From the NCBI GenBank assembly GCA_026985615.1, contig JALSQD010000057.1:1-31724 (forward strand): a stretch of DNA of 31,724 nt, read 5' to 3'. Under the pieces are notes generated by a model that did no database searches, was not told where the DNA came from, and saw only the letters and a list, made by a program, of their open reading frames with translations. The translations under genes were made by a program, and so were the position numbers. This document shows, piece after piece, positions 15,180 to 23,745 of the stretch (position 1 is its first letter; the number at the start of each line of letters is the position of its first letter). This DNA is from Thermaceae bacterium. Its GTDB lineage: Bacteria; Deinococcota; Deinococci; Deinococcales; Marinithermaceae.

Positions 15180-15556
15180 TCGCGGCTCGGGCATGGCGGG
15201 TAGAGCCCCAGCGGGGGCAGCAGGTCGCGTTCGGGGTGCTCAGAGCGCTCGCCGGTCCAGACGTGCCGCCGCCAGCCCTCCGTGCCCCGGGCGTAGTACC
15301 AGACCGCGCCGTCCGAAGCGCGGTAGAGCCACAGCCGGTCCGCTTCGTCCCACAGCCAGTAGAGGTCGGGGCCCTTGCGAAAGGGGGCGGCCTCGTCGCG
15401 CACGACCACCCCGCGGCACTCCCGGATCAGCGGCACCCCCCGGTCGAAGTCGAAGACGTAGCGACCGTCGGGCGAGCGCTGCGGCAAGACGCGATTCGCC
15501 GGCAGCGCGGCGCAGCCGGCCAGCAGCAGGGTCAAAACGAGCAGCGCCCTAAGCAA
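15176..15556 (-). CDS. Putative lipoprotein
   Basis: 126 aa. The N-terminus is a lipoprotein signal (LRALLVLTLLLAGC) with a lipobox ending at C15, so the mature protein should be lipid-anchored at an envelope membrane. The remainder is small, rich in Trp, Tyr and Arg, and not recognised. The only suitable start is a TTG at 15556 that overlaps the end of the cupin gene by 8 bp. Its stop overlaps the mutY start (ATGA). The TTG start is the least certain part of the call. Confidence 0.65.
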   Translation of the reverse strand: MLRALLVLTLLLAGCAALPANRVLPQRSPDGRYVFDFDRGVPLIRECRGVVVRDEAAPFRKGPDLYWLWDEADRLWLYRASDGAVWYYARGTEGWRRHVWTGERSEHPERDLLPPLGLYPPCPSRE

Positions 15557-15821
15557 AGGTGTAGTGCTTGCGCACCGGCTGGATCACCTTCCAGGTGCAG
15601 CGCATTCCCCGGGGAAAGGTGACCAGGTCGCCGGCGCCCACCTCGACCGGCGCGCCGCCTACGGGGGTGACGACGACCTTGCCCTCGAGAAAGTAGCAGG
15701 TTTCCTCGGCGTCGTAGGCCCAGGGGAACTCGCTTACCTCCTTGGTCCAGACGGGCCAGTCGAAGACGCCCATCTCTTCCAGCTTTTCCTTGGGTGGATC
15801 GTGGATGACCTTGATCTCCAT
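15549..15821 (-). CDS. Small cupin-domain protein
   Basis: 90 aa single-domain cupin of the DUF861 (cupin_3) kind: KEVSEFPWAYDAEETCYFLEGKVVVTP is followed by GDLVTFPRGMRCTWKV. The usual metal-binding histidines are largely absent (E and C take part instead), as in many DUF861 proteins. The ribosome site AAGGAG lies 8 nt before the ATG. It sits between the CoA-binding protein (10 nt upstream) and the lipoprotein. The substrate is unknown. Confidence 0.82.
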   Translation of the reverse strand: MEIKVIHDPPKEKLEEMGVFDWPVWTKEVSEFPWAYDAEETCYFLEGKVVVTPVGGAPVEVGAGDLVTFPRGMRCTWKVIQPVRKHYTFA

Positions 15822-15831
15822 CGCGCTCTCC

Positions 15832-16254
15832 TTACATCAGGCGGCGGTGCTCCTCGAGCATGCAGCGGTCCTGGACCACGGTGATGCCGGCGTCGGTCAG
15901 CTCCTTGGCGAAGGCGTCGTTCTTGATGCCCTGCTGCAACCAGACCACCCCCGGCGGCGGGTTCATGGCCAGGATCTCCTCCAGGTGGTCCATGAGCTTG
16001 TCGGAGCCGCGGAAGACGTCCACCACGTCTACGGGCTCGTCGATCTCGTCGAGCCGAGCCCGCACCCGCTCGCCGAAGAGCTCCTGGCCGGCGTACCCCG
16101 GGTTCACCGGCAGCACCCGGTAGCCATGCTTCTTGAGGTAGGCCGGCACGTAGTGCGCGGGGCGCTTCGGGTCGGGGTGCGCCCCCAGCACGGCCACGGC
16201 GTAGGCGCTGCCCAGGATCCAGCGCAGGTCTTCGTCGCGTTCGACGATGTGCAT
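15832..16254 (-). CDS. CoA-binding domain protein, YccU family
   Basis: 140 aa, a single Rossmann-like CoA_binding_2 domain. VAVLGAHPDPKRPAHYVPAYL near residues 20-40 and VLPVNPGYAGQELFG are family signatures, and the C-terminal GITVVQDRCMLEEHRRL is typical. Thermus homologues bind CoA. The cellular role is not established. The ATG follows TAGACT by 6 nt, so it is probably leaderless and starts a four-gene run (this gene, cupin, lipoprotein, mutY). Confidence 0.88.
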   Translation of the reverse strand: MHIVERDEDLRWILGSAYAVAVLGAHPDPKRPAHYVPAYLKKHGYRVLPVNPGYAGQELFGERVRARLDEIDEPVDVVDVFRGSDKLMDHLEEILAMNPPPGVVWLQQGIKNDAFAKELTDAGITVVQDRCMLEEHRRLM

Positions 16255-16260
16255 GAGTGC

Positions 16261-16266
16261 AGTCTA
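16261..16266 (-). promoter_or_regulatory. -10 box of a leaderless promoter for the CoA-binding gene
   Basis: TAGACT on the minus strand, 6 nt before the ATG at 16254. Its first three bases are also the stop codon of the yhhQ-like gene. Confidence 0.55.
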
Positions 16267-16944
16267 CCCCCCGAGGCGGAAGGGGTTGAAGTCGGTGTGG
16301 GTGTCGTAGTAGTCCTCGCCCTCGGCGCGCTTGAGCGCGCCCACCACCGCGTAGGTGAGCGGCAGGAAGACGACCTCGACGCCCACCTTGAAGACGTAGT
16401 TGCTCGCGAACATCAGCCCCAGCACGTGCGCGGGGTAGACCCCGGCGAAGGCGACGAGCAGGAAGAGGCCGGTGTCCACCGCCTGGCCCGCCAGCGTCGA
16501 GCCCAGCGCCCGCGCGCCAAAGAAGCGGCCGCGGCTAAAAACCTTCATCTTGGCGAGGACGTAGCTGTTAGCGAACTCGCCGGCCCAATAGGCGATCAGG
16601 CTGCCCAGCACGATGCGCGGCACCAGGCCGAAGAGCAGGTCGAAGGCCTCGGCGTAGGGGGCGACCTCGGGATCCGAGAGCGCGGGCAGCGCCGCGACCG
16701 CGCTGAAGGTGAGGCTTGCCAGCGCAAGCAATGCGAAGCCGGTCCAGATCACCCGGCGGCTGCGGGCGTAGCCGTAGACCTCGGTGAGCACGTCGCCGAA
16801 GATGTAGGCCAGCGGAAAAAGCAGCGTGCCCCCGTCAAAGGTGAAGGGGCCGAGCACGACCACCTTGGTGGCCGCGACGTTCGAGATGATGAGCACGGCC
16901 ACGAAGGCCGCGGTGATGAGGTCGAGGTAGCGGTAGCTCTTCAT
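16264..16944 (-). CDS. Queuosine precursor transporter, YhhQ family
   Basis: 226 aa, about six membrane helices, DUF165/QPTR family, which imports queuosine precursors (preQ0/preQ1 or similar) for tRNA modification. Matching features are the opening helix with ISNVAATKVV, FDGGTLLFPLAYIFGDVLTEVYGY, and AYWAGEFANSYVLAKMK. It lies 57 nt downstream of hpt in the same direction. An 8-bp perfect inverted repeat (16949-16972) lies directly before the start codon. Confidence 0.9.
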   Translation of the reverse strand: MKSYRYLDLITAAFVAVLIISNVAATKVVVLGPFTFDGGTLLFPLAYIFGDVLTEVYGYARSRRVIWTGFALLALASLTFSAVAALPALSDPEVAPYAEAFDLLFGLVPRIVLGSLIAYWAGEFANSYVLAKMKVFSRGRFFGARALGSTLAGQAVDTGLFLLVAFAGVYPAHVLGLMFASNYVFKVGVEVVFLPLTYAVVGALKRAEGEDYYDTHTDFNPFRLGG

Positions 16945-16948
16945 GGAA

Positions 16949-16972
16949 CCCCCGGTACGAACGCACCGGGGG
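16949..16972. promoter_or_regulatory. Inverted repeat directly upstream of the yhhQ-like gene
   Basis: CCCCCGGT at 16949-16956 and ACCGGGGG at 16965-16972 are exact complements with an 8-nt loop. Read on the minus strand, the second arm ends 4 nt before the ATG and contains the only G-rich candidate ribosome site. It could be the hpt terminator, a ribosome-site-masking hairpin or a DNA operator. A minus-strand TATGAT lies just beyond it (16980-16975). Confidence 0.5.
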
Positions 16973-17001
16973 ACATCATAATCCAGTCCGCGCCGCGGCG
17001 G

Positions 17002-17532
17002 TCAGCCTGGCGGGAGCGAGGTGATGTAGGGCAGGTTGCGGTCGAGCTGGTCGCGGTCGAGGCCGTAGCCGTAGACGTAGGCGTTTTCGATCTCGAAGCC
17101 CAGGTAGTCCACCGGCACCTCGCGCAGGCGGCGCGCCGGCTTGGAGAGCAACGCCGCTGTGCGCAGGCTCGCGGGCTTGCGCGCGTGCAGGTAGTCGAGC
17201 AGGTACTCGAGGGTGATGCCGGTGTCCACGATGTCTTCCACCACGATCACGTCGCGTCCACCGATGGGCTGGCTGAGGTCCTTGATCAGCTCCACCTCGC
17301 CCGAACTCTCGGTGCCCTGGTAGCTGGCTACGGCCATGAAGTCGAGCGTGAGGGGGAGCTCGATCCGGCGGACCAGGTCGGCCATGAAGATGAACGCGCC
17401 GTTCAGTACCGCGATCAGGTGGGGGGTCCTGCCGGCGTAGTCGCGGGTGATCTCGGCGGCCAGCTCGGCCACCCGGGCCTGGATTTGCTCCTCGCTCAGG
17501 TAGACGGGACCGCGCGGCTCGTTTTCGTTCAT
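17002..17532 (-). CDS. hpt: Hypoxanthine phosphoribosyltransferase
   Basis: 176 aa type I phosphoribosyltransferase for purine salvage, making IMP (and often GMP) from base and PRPP. The PRPP loop VIVVEDIVDTGIT has E99-D100 and D103-T104-G105. ASYQGTESSGEVELIKDL is the flexible loop, and LGFEIENAYVYGYGLD is the C-terminal base site. The ATG has both GGAGG and a TATCCT box 6 nt upstream. Only 35 bp separates it from the divergent mqnD. Confidence 0.93.
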   Translation of the reverse strand: MNENEPRGPVYLSEEQIQARVAELAAEITRDYAGRTPHLIAVLNGAFIFMADLVRRIELPLTLDFMAVASYQGTESSGEVELIKDLSQPIGGRDVIVVEDIVDTGITLEYLLDYLHARKPASLRTAALLSKPARRLREVPVDYLGFEIENAYVYGYGLDRDQLDRNLPYITSLPPG

Positions 17533-17538
17533 GCCTCC

Positions 17539-17561
17539 AGGATAGCGGCTTCGGGTAGCCT
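17539..17561. promoter_or_regulatory. Back-to-back -10 boxes for hpt and mqnD
   Basis: Minus strand TATCCT (17544-17539) is 6 nt from the hpt ATG. Plus strand TAGCCT (17556-17561) is 6 nt from the mqnD ATG. Only 11 bp separates the two boxes, so the promoters must compete. Confidence 0.6.
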
Positions 17562-17567
17562 GGGGGC

Positions 17568-18382
<815 letters not shown>

Positions 18383-18383
<1 letters not shown>

Positions 18384-18416
18384 AGCAACCGCCACCCCTT
18401 GAGGCGGCGGTTGCTT
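18383..18416. terminator. Hairpin between convergent mqnD and SQR genes
   Basis: AAGCAACCGCC at 18383-18393 pairs with GGCGGTTGCTT at 18406-18416, an 11-bp perfect stem. It begins within the mqnD stop. There is no long T tract; it probably acts in both directions. Confidence 0.7.
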
Positions 18417-18436
18417 CGGAAAGGAGGCAGCGAGGG

Positions 18437-19660
18437 TCAGGCCAGGCCCTTAAGCATGCCGTACCAGTAGAGGGGCGGCAGGATGTAGCGCTTGAGGATC
18501 CACATGTCCCAGCGCTCCTTGGTCTGGTCGAGGAAGAAGAAGGTGGGCTTGTACTTGTTGTCGTAGATGAACTCGCCCAGCAGCACGCGGCCGCGCTTGG
18601 TGACGATGGGGCAGGAGGAGTAGCCGTCGTACTTGGCCTCGGGCGTCCTGCCCTCCATGACCGCGAGCAGGTTTTTGACCAGCTTGGGCGCCTGCTTGCG
18701 CACCGCCGCGCCGGTCTTGGCCGTGGGCAGGGCGGCGGCGTCGCCCAGCGCGAAGACGTTGGGGTAGCGCTTGTGCTGGAGGGTGTGGATGTCCACGTCC
18801 ACGAAACCCTTGTGCGGCCCCTCACCTGCGGCCAGCGGGCTTTGCGCTACGAAATCGGGGGCGCTCATGGGCGGGGTGACGTGCAGGAAGTCGAAGGGGA
18901 TGACGTCCTGGTGGGTGGTCTCGCCGGTCTTGGGGTCGCGCACGTCGAAGACGGCCTCCTTCTTGGGGCTGGTGCGCACCTCGACCAGGTTGTGGTAGAA
19001 GCGCATCTCGATGTCGCGTTCCTTGACGATGCGCTCGAGGCTCTTGTTGATCTCGGGCACGCCCAGCATCACCGTGCCGGCGAAGCCGCCGATGATGTGG
19101 GTCTTGTCCCGCACGCCGGTGCGGCGCCAGTAGTCGTCGGCGAGGTACATCACCTTTTGGGGCGCGCCGCCGCACTTGACCTGGCCCAGGGGGTTGGTGA
19201 AGACCGCGGTGCCGCCCTGGAAGTTCTTCATCGCCTCCCAGGTCGAGTCGACTGTCTCGTAGGTGTAGTTGCTTACCACGCCGTTCTTGCCCAGCGTTTC
19301 CCGGAGCCCTTTGACGGCGTCCCAGTCGTACTTGATGCCCGGGGCGACGATCAGGTAGTCGTAGCCGATGGTGCGGCCGCCGGCGGTGCGCACCTGGTTC
19401 GCGTCGGGATCGATCTCGACCACCGCGTCGCGGATCCAGGTGACCCCTTTGGGGATGAGGCTGGCCTCGGATCGCTCGGTGCTCTCCTTGGCGACGATGC
19501 CGGCGCCCACCAGCGTCCACAATGGCTGGTAGTAGTGCTTGTCCGACGGTTCGACGATGGCGACGTCCAGCTTCTTGCCGGAGCGGGCGAGGCGGGCGGC
19601 GGTGGTGATGCCCGCGGTGCCCCCACCGATGATCAGGATCTGATGACGCGTTTCGCTCAT
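18437..19660 (-). CDS. sqr: Sulfide:quinone oxidoreductase, type II
   Basis: 407 aa flavoprotein. FAD site GGGTAG at residues 11-16; second FAD motif NVFALGDAAALPTAKT. The redox cysteines are C162 in GQVKCGGAPQK and C349 in YSSCPIVT, as in type II SQRs, the mitochondrial-like group that usually passes sulfane sulfur to a small thiol. YYQPLWTLVGAG near residue 45 is a further SQOR hallmark, and the C-terminus (LPPLYWYGMLKGL) suits membrane attachment. The ATG at 19660 has GAGGAG upstream; an ATG eight codons earlier is less likely. It is divergent from a Crp/Fnr regulator and bshC, which suggests sulfide-linked control with bacillithiol as a possible sulfur acceptor. Confidence 0.9.
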   Translation of the reverse strand: MSETRHQILIIGGGTAGITTAARLARSGKKLDVAIVEPSDKHYYQPLWTLVGAGIVAKESTERSEASLIPKGVTWIRDAVVEIDPDANQVRTAGGRTIGYDYLIVAPGIKYDWDAVKGLRETLGKNGVVSNYTYETVDSTWEAMKNFQGGTAVFTNPLGQVKCGGAPQKVMYLADDYWRRTGVRDKTHIIGGFAGTVMLGVPEINKSLERIVKERDIEMRFYHNLVEVRTSPKKEAVFDVRDPKTGETTHQDVIPFDFLHVTPPMSAPDFVAQSPLAAGEGPHKGFVDVDIHTLQHKRYPNVFALGDAAALPTAKTGAAVRKQAPKLVKNLLAVMEGRTPEAKYDGYSSCPIVTKRGRVLLGEFIYDNKYKPTFFFLDQTKERWDMWILKRYILPPLYWYGMLKGLA

Positions 19661-19762
19661 GGTATACTCCTCATTCCCAGGCACTCAAGTTAGGTTAACG
19701 CCATAGAAATCGAGGTATATAGTTCAGATGTCCCTGCGTTCGCGCCGGGTAGACTGGAGAAG
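19661..19762. promoter_or_regulatory. Divergent control region, SQR / Crp-type regulator
   Basis: 102 bp, with an AT-rich core at about 19690-19730 unlike the GC-rich surroundings. On the plus side TAGACT (19750-19755) is 7 nt from the ATG at 19763. The AT-rich core is the natural place for the SQR promoter and an operator, but no clear palindrome of the Crp/Fnr type could be picked. Confidence 0.45.
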
Positions 19763-20422
19763 ATGCTCCCCGAGGTGTTTTCCGAGCTCCCGGAGCCGCT
19801 GCGCGAGGCGCTTGCAGAGCTGGCCGAGCCGCTCGTGCTGCGGGCGGGGAAGACGATCTACGAGGAGGGCGACGCGGCCGACGTTCTCTTCTTCCTCGAG
19901 GAGGGCTGGGTGCGGCTCTACCGGCTGGAGGCCGACGGGCGCGAGGTGACCGTCCTGGTGCTCGACCCGGGCGAGCTCTTCGGAGAGGAGGCGCTGGCGG
20001 AGGGCCGGTCGCGGGCGACGGGGGCGGAGGCGCTCGCGGCCTCGCGGGTGCTGCGCTTTGAGCGCGCGGCGTTCCTGCGTCTGTGGCGGGAGCACGAGGC
20101 GCTCGCGCCCTGGACGCTAGCTCGGCTCGTCGAGCGCCTGCACGCTGCGCAGCGGCGCTACCGGGAGCGCCGGTACTATGAAGTACTGCCGCGGCTCGCG
20201 CGCCTGCTCATCGAGCAGATGCGGCCGGGGCGGGAAGGGCTCGAGGTCACGCTCAGCCACCGACAGATGGGCCACCTCGTGGGGGCGAGCCGCGATACCG
20301 TGACCCGGGCTTTGGGAGAACTGGCCATGCGCGACCTACTGGAGATCAACTACCGCCGCATCGTGATTTTGGACGTCGAGGCCGTGCGCGCGCTGGCGCT
20401 GGACCGCGGGGGGCCTGTATGA
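19763..20422 (+). CDS. Crp/Fnr-family transcription regulator
   Basis: 219 aa. The N-terminal cyclic-nucleotide-binding-like barrel spans about 10-115 (KTIYEEGDAADVLFFLEEGWVRLY, DPGELFGEEAL), then a dimer helix. The C-terminal winged helix-turn-helix has recognition region LSHRQMGHLVGASRDTVTRAL. The barrel lacks the RxS cAMP-phosphate motif of E. coli CRP, and there are no cysteine ligands for an Fnr-type cluster, so the signal is unclear. It is divergent from the type II SQR and overlaps bshC by 4 bp (ATGA). Control of SQR and bshC is a reasonable inference. Confidence 0.9.
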   Translation: MLPEVFSELPEPLREALAELAEPLVLRAGKTIYEEGDAADVLFFLEEGWVRLYRLEADGREVTVLVLDPGELFGEEALAEGRSRATGAEALAASRVLRFERAAFLRLWREHEALAPWTLARLVERLHAAQRRYRERRYYEVLPRLARLLIEQMRPGREGLEVTLSHRQMGHLVGASRDTVTRALGELAMRDLLEINYRRIVILDVEAVRALALDRGGPV

Positions 20423-21948
20423 GCAAGGTGCGTGCCGCCTTTCTGCAGGGGCGCCTGCGCAGCTTCCTGCCCTACGGACCCGAGGACCTGCCGGCACGGA
20501 TCGCCACCGGGCGCGACGCGCCGCGCGAGGAGCTGGCCGCGGCGCTCGAGGCTTATCTGAAGCGCATCGGTGCGTCCGAGGCCAGCCTGGCCGCGGCGCG
20601 CAAACTGGCCCATCCGGCGAGTCGAGCGGTAGTGACGGGGCAGCAGGCGGGCCTGCTGACCGGCCCGGCTTTCACGCTGTACAAGGCCCACTCCGCGCTC
20701 AAGCTGGCCTACGCCTACGACGACGCCGAGCGTCCGGTGGTGGCGCTCTTCTGGATCGCCAGCCAGGACCACGACACCGCGGAGGTGGCCCGCACCCACC
20801 TGCTCGATGGCGACGAGCGCGTGCGCGAGCTGGCGCTCGACCTGCCCGAGGCCGTGCCGGTGGCGCGCCTGTCCTTCGAGCCTTACGCGGACGAGGTGCG
20901 CGCCTTTTTGCGGTCGTTCGGCGGTCTCGAGGAGGTGCGCCGCCGCATCGAGGCGGCGATGGAGGGCCCCTGGAACTACGCCGAGGTCTTCGCGCGCTTG
21001 CTGCTCGAGTTCCTGGGACCGCACGGGGTGGTGCCGCTCGACCCCATGGCTCCGGAGCTGGCGCCGCTGTTCGCCCCGCCGCTCGAGCGCGAACTCGACG
21101 ACCCGCTGGCCTCCTCACTGGCCATCAACGCCGCGGGCGAGGCGCTGGCGGCGCTGGGCATCCAACCCTCGCTGGGCCGTCCGGCGGGGGCGACCAATCT
21201 CTTCCTCGAGGGCGACGACGGCCGGCGGCGGCTGCTCTACTACGACGACGGTCGCTTCAGCGACGGCGTGCGGCGCTACGACGCGGCTGAGCTGCGCGCG
21301 CTCTTGCGCGCCGACCCCAGCCGCATCACCCCCGCGGCGGGGCTGCGTCCGGTGGTGCAGGACGCGGTGGTGCCGACGGCGGGGCTGGTGGTGGGGCCGG
21401 GGGAGATGGCCTACGTGGTCCAGCTCGCCGGGGTCTACCGCTTGCACGGGCTCGAGCCCCCGGCGGTGATCGACCGCATGCACGGGCTGGTGCTCGAGCC
21501 TCCGGTGCGCCGCATCCTGGAGAAGTACGAGCTCGACCCCTGGGCCTTCCAGGACGCTCCCGAGGAGGCGCTGCTGGCCGCGCTGGGGCGCAAGAGTGCC
21601 AGCGCAGCCGAGCTGGAGCAGGGGTTGAGGCGCGTCGAGGACGAGTTCAGCCGCATGCTGGCCACCCTGCCGGCGCTCGACCCCACGCTGGTGGGCGCCT
21701 TCGAGCGCAGCCAGCGACGGCTGGAGGGCGAGATCGAGCGGCTGCGCCACAAGCTGCTGGCGGCAGAGCTGGCCAGCAAGCGCACGGTGCGGGACCAGCA
21801 CCGGCGCCTGCTCGTGCACCTGCGGCCCATGGGACGCCCCCAGGAGCGGGTCTACAGCTTCCTCGGCTTCGTGCTCAAGCGGGGGCCGGAGGTTCTCGAG
21901 CGCCTGTGCAAGAGCCCGGCGCGCGGCCGCGTGACCATCGAGGCCTGA
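20419..21948 (+). CDS. bshC: Bacillithiol biosynthesis cysteine-adding enzyme
   Basis: 509 aa. BshC adds cysteine to glucosaminyl malate in the last step of bacillithiol synthesis. Signatures: VVTGQQAGLLTGPAFTLYK (about residues 70-90) and ALFWIASQDHDTAEV, plus a long C-terminal coiled-coil region (LEGEIERLRHKLLAAELASKR) characteristic of the family. Length is typical. The start ATG overlaps the Crp-type regulator's stop, so the two are coupled. Deinococcota are known bacillithiol producers. Its position beside a type II SQR hints at thiol supply for sulfide oxidation or detoxification. Confidence 0.93.
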   Translation: MSKVRAAFLQGRLRSFLPYGPEDLPARIATGRDAPREELAAALEAYLKRIGASEASLAAARKLAHPASRAVVTGQQAGLLTGPAFTLYKAHSALKLAYAYDDAERPVVALFWIASQDHDTAEVARTHLLDGDERVRELALDLPEAVPVARLSFEPYADEVRAFLRSFGGLEEVRRRIEAAMEGPWNYAEVFARLLLEFLGPHGVVPLDPMAPELAPLFAPPLERELDDPLASSLAINAAGEALAALGIQPSLGRPAGATNLFLEGDDGRRRLLYYDDGRFSDGVRRYDAAELRALLRADPSRITPAAGLRPVVQDAVVPTAGLVVGPGEMAYVVQLAGVYRLHGLEPPAVIDRMHGLVLEPPVRRILEKYELDPWAFQDAPEEALLAALGRKSASAAELEQGLRRVEDEFSRMLATLPALDPTLVGAFERSQRRLEGEIERLRHKLLAAELASKRTVRDQHRRLLVHLRPMGRPQERVYSFLGFVLKRGPEVLERLCKSPARGRVTIEA

Positions 21949-21972
21949 GGCCTGCGCTAGACTGGAGGGACC

Positions 21973-23085
21973 ATGAAGCGCGCCTTCGCCGTCCTGGGTC
22001 TCGTCCTGCTCTTGGGGGCGTGGGCGGCGGACCTGCCGGTCCGCATCCTCCTCGACAAGACCACGCTGGCCGAGGTGCGGCTCGAGGGCCCGCACAGTCT
22101 CTGGAGCTGGTCGGGGCGCTTGGCGGGGGTGGACGATGCGGCCACCTACCGCGTCTTCGCCACCGATCGCGGCATCGAGGTGGGCTGCGACGACCCGCCC
22201 TGCGCCGTGCAGGGCTACGTGGGCAACTTGATCTCCTTCGTGCCCAAGGAGGGCGCGGTGGAGGTGGACGGCCGCCGCTACCGCGGTTTCTTGCGGGTGA
22301 TCTGGCAGGAGGGTGAGTTGTGGCTCATCAACCGGGTGGAGCTCGAAGACTACCTCCAGGGCGTCCTCCCGGGCGAGGTGCCGGCTTCCTTCCCCTACGA
22401 GGTGCTCAAGGCTCAGGCCATTCTGGCGCGCACCTACACCCTCAGCCGCCTGGGTTCGAACCCTTACTATGACCTCTGCGCCACCGCCCAGTGTCAGGTC
22501 TACCTCGGCCTCGACGCCGAGACCGAGCGGCACACCCGCGCGGTACGCGACACCGCCGGTCGCATCCTGGCCTACCAGGGCGAGCCCATCTCGGCGGTCT
22601 ACCACGCCGACTCCGGCGGCACTACCGCCGCGGCTGAGGAGGTGTGGGGCCGCCCCATTCCCTACCTTCAGGCGCGGGACGACCCCTGGTCGCCGCGCCG
22701 GAGCTGGTCGGTGCGGGTGAGCCCGGGTGAGGTCCAGCGCGCGCTCGCGGGGCTGGGCCGGTCGGTGAGCGCGGTGCAGGGGCTCGAGGTCCTGGCCACA
22801 GGGCCCAGCGGCCGCATCACCCGGGTGGGCGTGGCCACACCGGAGGGCGAGGTCGTGCTGAAGGTGCCCGAGGCGGGCCGGTTCCTGCGTGCGCTGGGGT
22901 TGCCTTCTACGCTCGCGACGCTCTCGGGCTGGACCTTCAAAGGCCGCGGCTCGGGGCACGGCGTGGGCATGAGCCAGTGGGGCGCCCGGGGGCTGGCGTG
23001 CCAGGGGTGGAGCTACCGGCAGATTCTGGCCTACTACTACCCCCACACGGTCCTGACCTCCTACCGCCTGAGCGCTTCGCGCTAA
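21973..23085 (+). CDS. SpoIID/LytB-domain protein, secreted
   Basis: 370 aa. A signal peptide (KRAFAVLGLVLLLGAWA) leads to a SpoIID domain: LEDYLQGVLPGEVPASFPYE with the catalytic-type glutamate in PGEVP, AILARTYTL, then YHADSGGTTAAAEEVWG, and finally GRGSGHGVGMSQWGARG. SpoIID proteins are lytic transglycosylases that trim denuded glycan strands. In a non-sporulating thermophile it likely remodels peptidoglycan in growth or division. A GGAGGG ribosome site precedes the ATG, and a TAGACT box lies 9 nt upstream. It follows bshC by 24 nt. Confidence 0.88.
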   Translation: MKRAFAVLGLVLLLGAWAADLPVRILLDKTTLAEVRLEGPHSLWSWSGRLAGVDDAATYRVFATDRGIEVGCDDPPCAVQGYVGNLISFVPKEGAVEVDGRRYRGFLRVIWQEGELWLINRVELEDYLQGVLPGEVPASFPYEVLKAQAILARTYTLSRLGSNPYYDLCATAQCQVYLGLDAETERHTRAVRDTAGRILAYQGEPISAVYHADSGGTTAAAEEVWGRPIPYLQARDDPWSPRRSWSVRVSPGEVQRALAGLGRSVSAVQGLEVLATGPSGRITRVGVATPEGEVVLKVPEAGRFLRALGLPSTLATLSGWTFKGRGSGHGVGMSQWGARGLACQGWSYRQILAYYYPHTVLTSYRLSASR

Positions 23086-23223
23086 AGCTTGGCCTCTGTA
23101 CCCATGCTGTGGTTTCATTCAGTGTAGTGACCTATATTTTCGCCGAGCCGCAGTGTGTAGAGTAAGGGTAGGTCCCCGGAGATCCACCCGAGGGCCGTGG
23201 GGTTATCAAGGTTAGGGGGCGGT
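23086..23223 (+). other. Gene-free leader region before the NYN gene
   Basis: 138 bp. A TATATT (about 23132-23137) could be a -10 box but has no convincing -35. The segment from about 23150 to 23223 would then be a long leader ending in GGGGGCGGT before the ATG. Nothing else is recognised. Confidence 0.35.
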
Positions 23224-23745
23224 ATGGAACGCGTGGCCATTTTTATTGATGGCAGCAACTTGTATAAAGGCTTGGTCTCCACCCTGGGGGCGGACTATCG
23301 CCTTAACTTCGTCAAGTTCATCGAGGCGCTGGTGGCAGGGCGCCGGCTCTTGCGGGCCTATTACTACAACGCCCCCCTCCCCACCGAGGACGCGGCGAGC
23401 AGGGCCCACCAGAGCTTCCTCAACTACCTCAAGCGGGTGCCCTACGTCTCGGTCCGGCTGGGGCGGCTCGAGCGCCGGGGCGAGACCTTCGTGGAGAAAG
23501 GCGTGGACATCCAGATTGCCGTCGACATGCTGCGCTTGGCCTACGTCCGCGCCTACGACGTGGCCGTGCTGGTGAGCGGCGACGGTGACTTCGCCGAGGT
23601 GGTGCGGGTGGTGCAGGACATGGGGATGCAGGTGGAGAACGCCACCTTCCACGCGCTCTCGTCCTACCGCCTGGCCCAGCAGGCCGACCGTTTCTACGCC
23701 CTCGACGAGTTCCCCTGGGAGTCCCTCAAGTCGAGCCACGACTAG
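23224..23745 (+). CDS. NYN-domain (LabA/DUF88-like) protein, putative RNase
   Basis: 173 aa PIN-like NYN domain. IFIDGSNLYKG with D9, an internal KGVDIQIAVDMLRLAY and VLVSGDGDFAEVV provide the conserved acidic residues that bind a metal in PIN/NYN nucleases. Relatives include bacterial LabA-like and YaiI-like proteins thought to process or degrade RNA. The ATG at 23224 is chosen over one nine codons upstream because GGGGGCGG directly precedes it. The stop shares CTAG with the convergent LysE gene. RNA processing is inferred from the family only. Confidence 0.85.
   Translation: MERVAIFIDGSNLYKGLVSTLGADYRLNFVKFIEALVAGRRLLRAYYYNAPLPTEDAASRAHQSFLNYLKRVPYVSVRLGRLERRGETFVEKGVDIQIAVDMLRLAYVRAYDVAVLVSGDGDFAEVVRVVQDMGMQVENATFHALSSYRLAQQADRFYALDEFPWESLKSSHD

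Noticed and set aside
16942..16980. preQ1 riboswitch before the queuosine-precursor transporter
   Set aside because: No type I or II preQ1 core motif is visible, only a simple GC hairpin, and the likely transcript start falls within the repeat.
21115..23118. A 667-codon minus-strand open frame opposite bshC and the SpoIID gene
   Set aside because: Both plus-strand genes have full family signatures; the opposite frame has none.
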